A stretch of DNA of 64,000 nt from Agelaius tricolor (lineage: Eukaryota; Chordata; Aves; Passeriformes; Icteridae): the NCBI GenBank assembly GCA_023055355.1, contig JALJCS010000029.1, forward strand, positions 124,001 to 188,000, written 5' to 3'. A program made the position numbers and the translations under genes. Below are positions 48,437-61,100 of the stretch, piece after piece. Numbering within the stretch: position 1 is the stretch's first letter; each line of letters starts with the position of its first letter. The notes under the pieces were generated by a model. That model ran no database searches and was not told the origin of the DNA. It worked only from the letters and a program-made list of their open reading frames with translations.

Positions 48437-49036
48437 TGTCCTGGTTTAGGGCAAATTTGGAGGAGAATTTCCAAATTAGGGCCCCTCCCCCCAACTGGTT
48501 CGGGAAGGATTCCTCAGAGAGAAGTGGAACGAACCTGTTTATTTAATAGGCACAGCACCCCCCAGCACGCAAAAGGAACAATTCCGGATGACACCGCTCT
48601 GAAAAAGATGACAAATTCAGAAAGTCTCTCTTGGGGGGGTGCTCACTCTCTTCTCAGTCCCTCCAGAGCTGGGCCAGCTGCTGCAGGCCACAAGGTGCAA
48701 ACTCTCGGTGTTTCCCAGGTCCCAGTCCGGAGCAGGTTCAAAATGGTCAGTAAAAGGAAAGGAGAAATGGTCCAGGAAGAAATTTGGACAGTTTAGCTAA
48801 ACTAGCTAATGAGCAAAAGCAAGCAGAAGCAAAGCAAGCAAGAGTGAGAGAGAGCAAAGCGAAAAGCAAAAGCAGCAAAAGCAAAAGCTGCAGTCTCTGT
48901 GTCCCGCCAGGCTGATAAGAAAACCAAAACAAAACATTCCCTCTTCAGAGCCAGTCTTAAAGGTACAGAACATTATATCCAACATTCACAGAACACATGA
49001 ATGGGGATACAAGCATCATAACGTCACCCTAGGACA
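48437..49036 (-). mobile_element. Solo LTR, short form, with perfect target duplication
   Basis: On the plus strand it starts TGTCCTGGTTTAGGGC and ends CACCCTAGGACA, with gatgt at 48432-48436 and 49037-49041. At exactly 600 bp it is the shortest copy of the family here. The purine-rich 'gcaaaagcaagcag' block (48810-48890) is the complement of the pyrimidine tract in the 17475 copy. Orientation is minus, as for 4876 and 8053. Confidence 0.92.
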
Positions 49037-49041
49037 GATGT

Positions 49042-50689
49042 ATTTCCTATTAATACCTTAATATTAGTAAGGTTTAGAGCTGGAATTCAGAGGGAAAAGA
49101 AAGCTATTTTGAATTCATTCTATTCAATCATCTTGTCTGGACTGTCTCTTCCTGCTTTTCACTTCTGAAACTCTGTATGAAAGGCATAGAGTTCTGGATT
49201 AATTCTTTTCAACAGTTTCCCCTGTTATTCTTCTTTAAAGGCAAACCTGAAAAATCCACACTTTCTTTCCCAACCACTTCTAAAATTCCATTGAGAAGCA
49301 AAAAAAAACCCCATCAAACAACTAAATCTCTGCTCCAATTTGTAGGAAAAACCCCACGCCATTAACTGCTTTCCTAACATTTTCTTTCTCTTGTATTAAT
49401 ATGGCAACCTTTTCTTGCTTTTATAGATTAGAACCAAATTCTTAAAGCTATAAGGAAACACAGGTTTACTGTAGCTGATTCTGAGATACAGTAGTCCAGC
49501 AAGGAGGTCAGACCTCAAAAGAAGCGTCTGTACAACAAGATTCAGCACAACGTTGAGACATATTAGCTATTGTTCAAGAAAAGCCGCCAAAATGAAACTG
49601 CTTAGACTTCTATACTATCATGGGTGCCTGCTTCCAGAACCTGACCTAAGTTGCTGGAAACTAGCTGCAATATGACTGCAAACAATGCTGTGAATGTAGG
49701 ACATTGTTATTCTTCTCTTCCATTGAAAACCACAAGTGGAGTTGGGTCATTTTCTTAATAATTCTGTATTTCCTTCCAAACTGGTAAAATAATGATAAAT
49801 AAAGTGTTCTGTTCATACAGTTTAAATCTAATAATGTTCAAAATGAAAAAAAAAAAAATTCATTCAGATATGGTCTGCAATAATAGAGCCGAGAGAAGAG
49901 GAACCAGTCTGGCCTACAAAATAAAGTGAAGCAGAATTTGGGAATTTGGAACACCTTACGATGTAATATTTAAAGAAAAAAAAGAAATAAAATGTAACCT
50001 ACCCAAACTCAATCAGTGATGCACCGGCAGAGAAAAAAGAACTCATTACTACTAATATTTCTTTCATTCTCAGACAAGAAGTTAAATTATCCTCTTGAAT
50101 GCACGGAAGATTGTTGCGAAAGACAGCAGCCTTCTTCTTTACAACATATTCTTCAGAACTCCAGGAGACAAATCATTAGAGCGATGAGGCTCTTTCTCTC
50201 TGTAAAACTTCCAGAGCATAGCCAATATTATATTCCTTTAGAGATCCTCACCGCCCTGGGCGACTGGTGGATAGTCTACAGCTCCAGTACATCAGCCAGA
50301 CGCTCTGCCTTATTTAGCATGGCTACTGCAGCAAGGACATCATCTCTACTGGCTTTCTATCCAAAATACATGCAAGGCACAACAAAGAATATACCCAAAA
50401 CACTGAGCACAGCCTATGGCCTTCAAAACAAAAATCTCACGATGGCAATACTGGATCTTCTGATCCAAACCATCGGGAAACATTTCTTTAGAGGCGAAAA
50501 AAGCTCCTGTTGATTGTACAAAAAATAGTGATGTAAACCAGAGTTGCGTGACCCAGTATTTCTATTGAACTGGAACTATTTTGATCAATATTATGGATCC
50601 ATTTCTTTTCAGGGCATTTGGTAAAAAATGTAAAGTATAGTTTAAAAGGAATTATTGGATGCGTACTAAGTACTAGGGATTAGTTAAGG
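49042..50689. other. Unassigned stretch containing one 165-codon frame
   Basis: AT-rich and without a recognised family, apart from the open frame at 50016-50513 described separately. Confidence 0.45.
50016..50513 (+). other. Unrecognised 165-codon open frame
   Basis: It is the longest non-repeat open frame outside the ERV, and its only plausible initiator is the ATG at 50019. An acceptor-like 'ctttcattctcag' ends at 50073 inside it. The product is rich in serine, leucine and arginine with no motif I recognise. Other frames of the same stretch also look partly protein-like, which argues against a confident call. It may be a decayed coding remnant or chance. Confidence 0.2.
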
Positions 50690-50830
50690 TGTTGGTTTTG
50701 CATGGCTTGGTTTTTGGTGGGGAGGGAAGAAGCCAGCCACAGAAGTGAATCTTTTGTGAAAAGCTCCTAGAAGCTTCCTCCATGCCTGGCAAAGTGAATC
50801 CCTGCTTGGCACTAAGAACAGACATGCTGC
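50690..50830 (+). mobile_element. Old LTR 5' fragment
   Basis: The phrase TGTTGGTTTTGCATGGC with 'gaaaagctcctagaagcttcc' resembles the start of a common passerine LTR family. It fades by about 50830. The identification is from memory and weak. Confidence 0.35.
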
Positions 50831-50924
50831 TAAGCCAATTAGACAAGCAGTAATATATTTCAGAAGGAAATCAAAACTGCGGCCAGTTAACTTTTAAGTT
50901 TGCTAATTTTTTGGTTGGCACCTC

Positions 50925-51580
50925 TTCTGGTTTGAAAGCAAAACCAGCAAGAGATGCTGTCGCTGTTGCAGTGTGTGTTTTTGATTGTAATGCAGTTTGA
51001 GTAGTCAGCTTGATAATACTTCCTGTTTTGTGCTGTTGGAGCATATTTTATTATTAAGGGATTGTTCCTTTCCCCCCGTGTTGTTAGTTTTTGCCCTAGT
51101 TGTCCATCTCCCCAAAGACCTGCCCTTTTGTTCCCTTTTCCTCCTCCCACTGAATGTCAATCCCTCCCCAAGCCTGCCCCTTTCTCTAGAAACTTCCCTA
51201 TCAATTTTATAGTCTTCAAAACCCCATTGGTTTGTTTAAGTTATTCTCCTCCCCTGTAGTCCCCTATTGGTTTAAACATTGTATTCCCCGCCTTGTGGTC
51301 CAGCCCCAGTTGCTCCCAGTGTGTTCAAGATTGTATCCTCCTCTGGGACCTCTCCCCATTTCTAAGTTGATGTATGCATTTGGGTCAGTGTCTTTGTGTC
51401 CCTGACCCTCCAGGGAAGAAACTCCTTTGGAAAACATACAGAAGACCTCTCCCTGTTCCTTGTCCCTGCCCTCGGCGCAGTCCTATCCCCAATGCAGTCC
51501 ACCTGTGCCATAGAGCAGCTGTGCCCTACAGCTGCACCCTGGATTCGACAGCTTTCTGGGGGCAGCCCACTCTGGCTGTT
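50925..51580 (+). other. Possible degraded LTR-like sequence
   Basis: Two ATTGG (inverted CCAAT) motifs at 51225-51275, pyrimidine-rich blocks and a 'gggtcagtgtctttgtgtccctg' stretch suggest retroviral control sequence. Ends cannot be set. Confidence 0.3.
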
Positions 51581-51582
51581 GG

Positions 51583-52155
51583 TGTCAGGAGCTAGTCAGT
51601 CTGAAGAAATCCAGCATGGCAGCAAGACTCCAAGTCAGAAATACAATTTATTAGGAAAAGGGGAAAAACCAAATACATGCAATGATACAAAAGAAAAACC
51701 ACGGGCAGAATACAACCTGTCACCCTGCTAGTTAGGGTGGTGGCAGCAGTCCGGATGAAATGGTCTTGTTGAAGTGGTGATCCTGTAGAAACCATCTGGT
51801 AGCTCTTGTCCTCTGAAGACCCAGTGGGTGAGGGTGGCTGTTCCTCTAGGAAGCCAGTGGAAAGACTGCTTGTGGTGTCCCAAAACTCAGATTATATCCA
51901 GCTGGGGATGCTTAGCTCCTGCCCCCTGGGCAGAGCATCTTGCAATGGGCTCAAATTGTTCTGAGTCATGCGGTGGTTCCTTGATTACCCTCTAAACAGA
52001 AATGGCTCCTGGAGGGAGTCATCTCTGAATCATGTGGCAAGACATGGATGGCCCCGTTAAGAGATAAGGAGATAAGGAAAAAACGATGCCCCTCCCGGTT
52101 TCAGCAGCTCTTGAGGTTGGGAGCAGAAAACATTTTTATATTGTAGCCTAGGACA
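51583..52155 (-). mobile_element. Minus-strand LTR, family distinct from its neighbours
   Basis: On the minus strand it starts TGTCCTAGGCTACAATAT. It has a GATATAATC TATA-like box in the middle (about 51890) and AATAAA near 51645, and ends GCTCCTGACA. Spacing of TATA, AATAAA and end fits U3-R-U5. I find no target duplication (gttgg versus ataca), so an end may be truncated. Confidence 0.7.
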
Positions 52156-53719
52156 ATACAGGATGAATGCTTTTGCATTTGCAGGAAGCTTGTGTGGATT
52201 TGAAAAGCATCCTTATAGCAGAGGCACAAAAGTATTCTCCTACCCTTTTAAATCATCTTCAAACCAAGCAATTCTCGCAATAAGGTAGCGCATGAATGAC
52301 TTGCAAGTGAGTTGAAGAAACACGGCAAAGATAAGTAGTGTTCAACTGCAGAGAATCGTTTAGGGACACCATAGCTTTATATACCTTTATATTTTAAATC
52401 AGGAAGCATGGATGGACCGTTTTTTTCCCCTTAGTTGACTACAGAACCCGCGGTCCCTTGCGGGAGGGTGTTTGGATTCAAGATGACACTGGCAGCTAAG
52501 AGCATGGCTACATAGAAGGTGCTACTTTGAGACCAGAACATTCAACTACTTCAAGGCAGATAGGAGAATAGCTGACTAGTGACAGCTCTGAGCAGAAGAG
52601 TCTGTGGCTTATCCTGTGGGAACAATAGTAAGACATTTCAATTGAAAAACCCCATTCATTTCCAAGGAGCAAACATCAGTAAAAATAAAAGGTCAAGTAA
52701 AGACACCCTAGTGCTCTTCTTATCAGAAGCATGTTCCTCCATATGAGAGTATTTAGGAAAGGACAGTCCGTTCATAAAGAAAGGTGTGCCAGTTAGAAAA
52801 CCTGTAGAACAATACAAGACAAACTCACACAATATACATCCTCAAATGCAAAATGAAGAAATAATCATTTCAAGCTTCCGTGGAATTAATTGCATTTTAT
52901 TTGTTCTTTTCATTTCAGCTGCTCTCAAGTTATTTTTTAAGACTGAATTTTATGAATTCAGCAAAGCTCTCTTTCTGAATGTCTGCATACCCCTATAAAA
53001 CACTGAGGTGACAAAGAGAACGGCAGTGGAAGGAAACCTGGTCCACCTCCCCCTCCTTGAAGCTTTAGGCCAGCGAGTGATTAGAATTTAGTCACTTCAT
53101 TTGCTTTACCAAGAGAGAATGTTTTCCAGCCTTTATCTTGCCTTTTGGAGCTGATTCACTTTGTAGTCATAAATTCTTGACTCAGTTGGTGAGAAACAAT
53201 GGCATTACAGCCGTGGATGTTAAAGTGCACTGATGGGAAAGGAAGTTTTCATCTTCAGGTCCTTGCTTCAGTAAATCTTCCAAATTCATCAGAAAGAAAG
53301 TTCCCAGACCGGTAATCCCCACTCAAATGACCTAATTCAAATAGTCTGTAGGCGTAAGAGGCATCAAGCAGGTGCTGTCATCTGTTAGGGGAATAGCCAG
53401 CCAGTACATGATTGTCTAGTTAGGCGGCAACAATTTTGGAAAGAATTTAGTTTTTTTGTATTGCAAGTGAATGGTCAATACATTTTATTAGTGGATACGG
53501 GTAAAAGAATGTCTTCTGCATCCTTTCAGAGGGGAAGCTTCCCTAGATCTAAAGCTGCTCAGCTCCACGATAGGATGCTTTGTCTGAAAAGGGAACTCAA
53601 GTCTTTGTCCTTTTGGATTGCTTCCATAGTTTTTCACTCACTCTTCAGGTAGCTGTTAATATGTTCTGTTATCCCTTGCAAACTTTTATGGGCATAGTCA
53701 CTGAATTGGTACGTATTCC
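52156..53719. other. Unassigned stretch
   Basis: No gene or known repeat seen. Confidence 0.5.
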
Positions 53720-54465
53720 ATGAAGTCCACGGGCCCTGTTGAGATGCAGCCACAGGTCTCAAGGGTGTTAGCAGATGTTATTCTGAGGCCACTCCTAATG
53801 ATGTTTGATGGATCATAGTGACTGAGGAAAGTGCCCAAAGACTGGATGAAAGCAAATGTCACCCATCTTGGAAAAAGGCAACTAGGAGGACTTGGAAAAG
53901 TACAAGCCAGCCAGCCAGCGTCATTTTTATCCCCAGGAAGCTGATGGAGCAGCTATTGCTGGAAAGCATTGCCAGGCACATGAAGGAGGACAAAATAACC
54001 TAGTCAGCATGGATTTACCAGGGGAACTTGATGCTGAACAACTTTTTAAACTCCTCTGATGAATCAACTTGCCCGGTAGATGAAGGGAATATTGTCTGCC
54101 TGGGCTTCAGGAAGGTTTTTGACATTTATCTAGGTGGCAGCACACAGACATCCCAGAAGTGTGCAAAGAGGAGGGAACCAGTGTCTTTTCAAGGATGCTC
54201 AGTGAAAAGACAAGAGGCAGTAGGCACACACTGAAATACAGGAGATTGCCTCTGCACATCAGCAAATGATTTTTTACTGTGAGGGCGACTGAACCACGGC
54301 ACAGACTGCCCAGAAAGATGGTGGAGCCTGGATCTTTGAAGACATTAAAAGTACACCCAGATATAATCCTGGGCAAGAGGCTCTAGGTATCCTGGTTTAA
54401 GCAGGGGGGTTGGACCTGGTGAGCCCCACTGACGCCTTCCACTCTCGTTCATTCTGTGCTAGTGA
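53720..54465 (+). mobile_element. CR1 LINE with RT remnant and 3' end
   Basis: Sequence typical of CR1 RT lies at the left ('aaagcaaatgtcaccca', then a stretch encoding GNIVCLGFRKVFD, a worn version of the CR1 FRKAFD block). After an internal deletion near 54135 the 3' end follows ('gggggttggacctggtgag', ending 'attctgtg'). Multiple stops make it inactive. Confidence 0.85.
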
Positions 54466-56451
54466 ATTCTCTTAGAGATGCATTTCAAGCAGTGGCATGA
54501 CAAAGATCTGTGCAGAGAGAGATCCAAATGGACATGGGATCTAAGTTCCTTAAGTAGTGCTCAAGAAGAATGCAAAACTCTGGGATAAGTGTCTCTTCCA
54601 TAACTGAATCCCTTTCACGGGAAAATTCCCCAGCTATAGAAAGATCTTCTGATAGGCATGCTTAAGACTGACACTGGCTGAGCAAATTTCTCCCTATGTG
54701 TGTTTAAGACCAATTAGGATCTTCACCAAGAGTGTTGTCAACATAGTCACAGAATGTATATTGTTAAGAAGGGACAACTTACATCAGAATGGCAAATTTT
54801 GGTCCACAAAATGTATTAATGTATGAGAACTATCTACTTGGGTTGAAAATAAAAAGAAAGAGTTAGTCTTTATTTATCAATTCCATCGCAATATTGATGA
54901 GGTAAGAAAAAGACCTTAGTCCTTAACCTTCTTAACTCAAGCAAAGATTTTTAAAAATTCCTTGTAAAAAATGTATCCTAATTATCAGACTATGAAACAA
55001 TTTTAGTTGGGGAAAAAAGTTCCAAAATTGTGTAGATAGTGGTAAAGAAGCCAAGAAAATAGGTAAGAAACAAAAAGAGAGCAAAAGAGTCAGCTTCAGT
55101 CTGCAAGCTCGTTGTAGAAGTAATCTGCTAGAAAAAGGAACCCCCAGTTGAATTTCCAATGGATTCATGCACTTGATTCAGTAACTAGTCAATGTAAAAA
55201 CCAATCCTTTTGTACAACTTCTCCCAGCAACAAAAACCCCAACAGCTTGACACCACCATCATGCCTGTCCCAGATGTATTTTAAAAGAAATGATCCTTTC
55301 TTGAAACTCTATTTGCATAAAAGTTGCAAGACATTGGAGGGATTCTCCACATTCTCATTTCTCCATGTGGCTTGAAAGTCTATTTGATAAAATATGCAAC
55401 AAAGCATATGATTTATAAGGTAGGGTAAAATGGATGATTTGGGAATTGATCTCTTGTTGATATTAAACTTCATATCCACTCTCTGTGAAGTTTCTAAAAG
55501 AAATGATGGAGCTGAGGCATGAATCTGCCACAACAAGTGTTAAGCAAACATACACACTCCCCTTCACATGCCCCCCTTCCACACACACCTAGGCCCACAC
55601 AGAGGTCAGCATAGCAGATGACGAACACCTTGGAAAAGACCGAAATGCTAAATACCTCTCTTTGGGGGCAAAATAGCTGGTGCAACAATTCAAATATCTG
55701 GTGTAAAAATTCTGTTTAATATCTACCTCCTATTTAAAACACAGCTTTTCATTTAATTATATGTAGGGAATATTTTCATATTATTTGTTTCTTTACAATT
55801 ACTTTGTTCTCATGTGTTGTATGTCTAGGAATATTTTCTTCTAAAAATAGAAAAAAATAGATAATATCCTTTCAGAAGAAAACATTGGTTTATACAATTT
55901 TAAACCATCATGATATGGAAGAATTCTTTTGCCCCTCACTAAGGTGGAAGAACTATTTGGATCACAGATCATTTACAATGAAATACTTTACCTTTTTAAG
56001 ATGCTTTCAGTCAATTTCATATCCTCATTGCTTATTCATTGTAAACAGTAATTTTTCAGTGAAGGGAAAGTGTGTAGTATATCTACATTATGTTCAAACC
56101 CAATTCCTACTAAAGGCCAGGCTGAGCTCCAGTAAATAATGTCCTGAATAATATTTTGCCGCCTTCTTTGGCACTTCATGAAATCCTAACATGAGGAAGT
56201 GTTGAAATACAGAGATTTTGTCCCGTGTAGAAACCCATCCCATGTATTTTATGCTGTAATTCTTACCTCTTTTAAAATTTGCTATCTTCTGCATAGTTTT
56301 CATTAACCTGTTACAGTAGTGAAAATCACAGATCAAGGTAATTTTGTAACACTTTGATTTTACCCCAAGAGCTGAGGGAAAACTTGCTCCTATACTTCAA
56401 TCTGAGTTTCTTCTAGATTCAAACTTTGTTTCTCTACCATCAAGAGTCTCC
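54466..56451. other. Unassigned stretch
   Basis: AT-rich with no recognised element. Confidence 0.5.
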
Positions 56452-56590
56452 AGTGTTGCTGCTCAAAGCCCCATCCAACCTGACCTTGAATACTTTCAGG
56501 GATGGGACACCCACTACTTCTCTGGGCAACCTGTTCCAGTGTTCCAGCACCCCCACAGTAAAAAAAGTCTTCCTTTCATCTAATATGTGT
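56452..56590 (-). mobile_element. CR1 LINE fragment, minus strand
   Basis: Contains 'gctcaaagccccatccaacc', 'gggatgggacacccac' and 'aacctgttccagtgttccag', the complement of the conserved CR1 3' region. Only about 140 bp. Confidence 0.85.
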
Positions 56591-58112
56591 CAGAAGTATT
56601 AAATCTAGGCATATAAACTTTGAGGAAAGGTTTGAAATTCTTTTGATTTGAATCACATTTTATATTTATACTGACTTACAGATGACTAAAATATGTGGAT
56701 GGGCGTTTGAGCTGACACTTTTTGAAAAGGTGCATGGAATTTAAAATTAAAACCAGTACCATTAAAAGCTTTGTGCCGTTTTCTTTTTCCTCTGGTATTC
56801 AAAATTGCATATATCAAATATCTGTGCTTCGTACAAAGGTCTTAGACACTCTCAGAAAAAAGCTTTTCTTTCAGACTAAGTTGCAGTTTACGTAGAACAC
56901 TAGTACTAGTGAAGGTTTTTCTGGGCATAGGGGGAACACCTTCTCATTGGATTTGTGTGCAGAATGCATTTTATGCAAACTGGAAAATTGATCCCAGCTG
57001 TGTTCTAGTCATCATTCTTACTGCATCAGGCCGGAAGATTCTGTGAAAAGTAGCCTGTGGACCTTGAACATAGCTCATGTGAAACAGATGAGAGGCGATG
57101 GAGAAGTTGAGGGAGAGAATAAAGAGCATATGGCCCAGTACAGACTAACGATTGTTTGGCACCCTTTAAAGGCTGTCTTTGACAAGCAGGGCTGAAGCAG
57201 GTCTGCAAAATATCCGGGAGATCAAAATCCATTGAAGCAAATTGCCCTGGCCAGTCACCTTGCTGCCGATAATTCACTCTCCATAGCAGCTGATCAGGCC
57301 TAAGAATGCTGCTGCAGAAGTATTGTGAAAAAGGTAGGCATATTTTCACAGATGCAGGGGAAAATCCCTTTGGATGATGGTTCCAAGGGATTACTTGATG
57401 GAGCAAGTTATGTACCCTTATCTACCGTGCAATATCTAAGTTGGTGAGTTCACTATCTGTCAGCATCACTTTCGAAAATAAATGTTTGATCCACAAAACA
57501 ATATTTCATATGTCCTGTCTACCTGCTTCATTTCAACCAAGGAATAGGCTATGTTCCATCAGCAAAGGGTTTATGATCCTATGTTTCTTTAAACTGTGAT
57601 AATTCTTTATTTTTTTCTAAATCAGACACTGTCTATTCATAAGATTCAGATGTCCATGGCAGGGGTGTAATTAAATTCACATCTTAAAAAATAACCTTCT
57701 TCTTGTTATCTTTTTATTAAATTACTGCCATGTAACATCAGTCTGAGAGCTGAAGAAAACCCCTTCATTTGCTGTTTGCCAAGTATCTTCTATGTGATAC
57801 AAATGCGACTTGAGAAATCACACCCGTACATTGCCATGTAGCACTACTAGTAATGCTTTCACAACCTTTTCTTCATCATTAGGTCTTTTGGTGAAGTGAA
57901 TGATTAGAACATAAGCAAGGGCATTTGTTCAAGATGCTCCAGAAAGAGCTGTGGTCTGTTCTCTTCTTTGCTGCCTATGTTAGCACTGAGCTGCAAAAAA
58001 GGAAAGATTACTAGGAAAAGTGGTACTTTCAGTCTAAACTTGTAAATGATGTTTGGAATACCCTGTTAAATGACAAGGTGCTCTTTTAAAATATGGCATC
58101 TTAAGGGAAAAT
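56591..58112. other. Unassigned stretch up to the duplication junction
   Basis: No gene or repeat recognised. Position 58112/58113 is where homology with window position 1 begins. No repeat or target-site signature marks it, because the left copy's own flank is outside the window. Confidence 0.5.
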
Positions 58113-61100
58113 GTCAGCTTTAAAAAGGTTTTGAGACAGTTGCTTCTGGAAAAAAAAAAAAAAAAGAAAAGAATTGGAGGCTTCTAAGGTCTTTAGGCAT
58201 ACTATTTTGAAGATTGATTCAAACCACAGTTTCTTCATATAGGAAGAACAGAGGACCATAGATGCAACCCATTTGAAAATGGATTTCTAGATGTTTCTGG
58301 TTGGGATTACCAGGCATCATTTCTTGTGAAGTCGAGGGACTGCAGTTAGCACTCCAATAATTTCCTTCCCTGAAATTCATCTGCATTTGGTCCTTTTTCC
58401 AGAGTCCCCATTTATTAGTGAAGGTATACTCTATCTATGCATTAGAATATTCCATTAGAGTGTGTGACTCATACTTGCTAGTTAAAATTAGCTGGAGCGG
58501 AATGGATAGTTACAGTTGCGTGTATACAATAGTCTTATTTTGGCAACTTTTCTTTAGACAATGTTGAAGCAGCACTAGCAAATAGGAAGTACAGCTTGCA
58601 GCAGGGAAGGACACTCTTCTGCTTTCTCAAGTTTCCTGTAGTTAAATAGACGCCAAAAGGCTTTTCCTAGTACTACTACTGTCTTGTAGGAATACTTGAT
58701 CTAATCCTATCTTTGATCAAATTCCTAATGGGTTACTTTTCTACAAGGCAGAACATTTTTCTTTTAATAATATGTATTTTGTAAGTTGGAAACATGAACT
58801 TGTGCACCAGTCACGTGGACTGTACTCCTTATTAAGTTTCACAACCTTCTTTAGAAAATATTGACTGTGTGTAACTTCAAAAGGAGAATTCTGGGCATCT
58901 TCATTCTATTGATGTACTTGTTTTTCTCCCATGCTGGTATTGTTTTCTATCATTTTTACCAACAGAAATCTTTTTCCCTGACACCTATGGAAAAGACCTA
59001 TGTTTACTCAACAGTGCAGCGTCAGTCCATTGTTTAGAATGATTTCAACATGGTCCCCAACATATCGGACAGCTAGACAGCAGAGGTTAGCAACAGGGAA
59101 TGGGAATAACTTCTGAACCGTTTCAGTAGATTTCCCAGGAAGGGCTTGCTTTCTGCCACTGCAAATTTTCCCAGAGATTTTGTCTGGTGAAGAGTTGCAT
59201 CAAAAGAGTATTTTTGCCCAAACCTTGGGGCAAGCTCTGTCTCCGATTTACTAGTGAATGCAAAGAGGGTGAAAGTGCTGCTTCAAAGCCCTCTGTGCAC
59301 TTTCTGTACCAAGAGGGGGGGTGACCCCAGAAATAAGTTTTGATCTCTCTTCAGAACACAAGGCATGTCATCACCTCATTCATCTTCTTCTGGGACTCAT
59401 AGCATCTTAAGACGAAGAAGCTCTCTTGCTTGCTGAAGTGCGTTCAGCAAAAAAACCTTGTCTCATCAGCAGATTTGAACACAACTACAGTCGAGTCAAT
59501 TCCAATGCTGGCAGGGCAATACTCTACCCCACTAGTAACATGCCACTATTAGAAGACTGTGTAAAACGATTTTTGTACAAAGTAATCGGAGGGAAAAATA
59601 GAATTGGGAAGAACTGCACATTGTTCTGGAAAAAGCCTCCTGCCTCAGTCTTACAGACATCATTTGCTGGTATCATTTTTAATAGTTGGGGTTTTTTAAA
59701 TTTTGTAGAAGAAAAAATATTACTGCACCTTTATGTTTCCTTAATAGAAGTACAGCCATTTCTTAATAGAATAGAAGTAAGCCATTTGGATATGTACAAA
59801 TGGTCTTTTCAAATACATATGCTATAGCCCACTGTGAAAGTAATTAGCTATAAAGAGAAATCTAAAGGTTTAAAAAGATTTTGGAAGAAAGTAAGTCTAA
59901 GGTGATAGAAGAAGAAGAAGAAAACAGCAGTTTTCTTCTGGTGAAAAAAAAACAAAGGGAGGACCTTGTACAGTGGAGATGTATTATTTGACTTCCTGAA
60001 AAACTGAGTAGGTTTGCTATTGCCAATGGTTTTCATTAGGAAGGAAGAGATTCCTTTGGCAAATAAAACCCTTCAAACTGACTTGACAAAAATGTTATGA
60101 CACTTAACTTCACCAATCCTGAAGAAAAATTCTCATCACTTGATCTGGAAATCATGATGGTAATGGAGACAAGGATGTCTAAGCCATGCCATCAGGAACA
60201 TCAAAAAGCATTAGAATGCAGGTAAGACTGAGCTCCTGAACTAGTGTGAAGAGAATGCAAGAAAGACATTTTCCTTTAAGAGTCTTCAGGATGGAGAGCA
60301 GATCAAATTTTTTCATGTGAAGTATTTCTGAATAGAATGAATCTTCAAAATAACATTGTTTTCCAAAACCTGTTTACAGGATCTCTTACCATGATACACA
60401 GTTCCTATGAATAGAAAAAGCAAAGCACTTTTTTCCAAACTGTTGTGCACTCTTAAGCAATCTACAATAAAAATAGTATTTTTTCATGCTGGGAATGATG
60501 TGAATTACAAAAAAGCCTTGTAGCACACTTGGCACTGTGGTCTCTTGATTAGCATAGCTTTTTATTCATCAAACACGTTTCACATTGACTATTTTTCTCT
60601 TTTAAATAACGGCATCTTTGTACTTATGCAGCATCCATGAAGAATTTCTTGGGTGTTATTTTGTACCTGATCCTAAATGGCAGGTTCTGCATTCTGCCAT
60701 CTGTCTCGCTTTCCCATTTGATGCAGCTTCTGAGAGGTATTTTCAGAATCGAGGACTACTTGCAAGAATGATGCTAAATCCATGCATTTTACTCCTTGGT
60801 TAATGCAAAACTATTTTTCCTTTACACTTCAATGAGAACAGGAAAATAATGATGGTGAGTTCAATCCTTAGAGTAATCCAAAGAGGACTATTATCATCAT
60901 TAGAAACCAAGCAAGGTGTATTTATTGCACATGCATGATACTCACTGATGCAAATTACCCTGTAAATTCAGAAGGAATCTGTATCATAGGAGTGGATGGA
61001 CTGTTTCTATTGATATTTTGCTTAAAGCAGAAAATTAATTCTTTTGACAGCCAACTCATGATTGCAAGCTCACTTTCAACTACAGCTTTCAAACAGATGA

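Noticed and set aside
51583..52155. Membership in the TGTCCTAGGGTGACG LTR family
   Set aside because: Only the first nine bases agree. The rest, including the polyadenylation region, is different.
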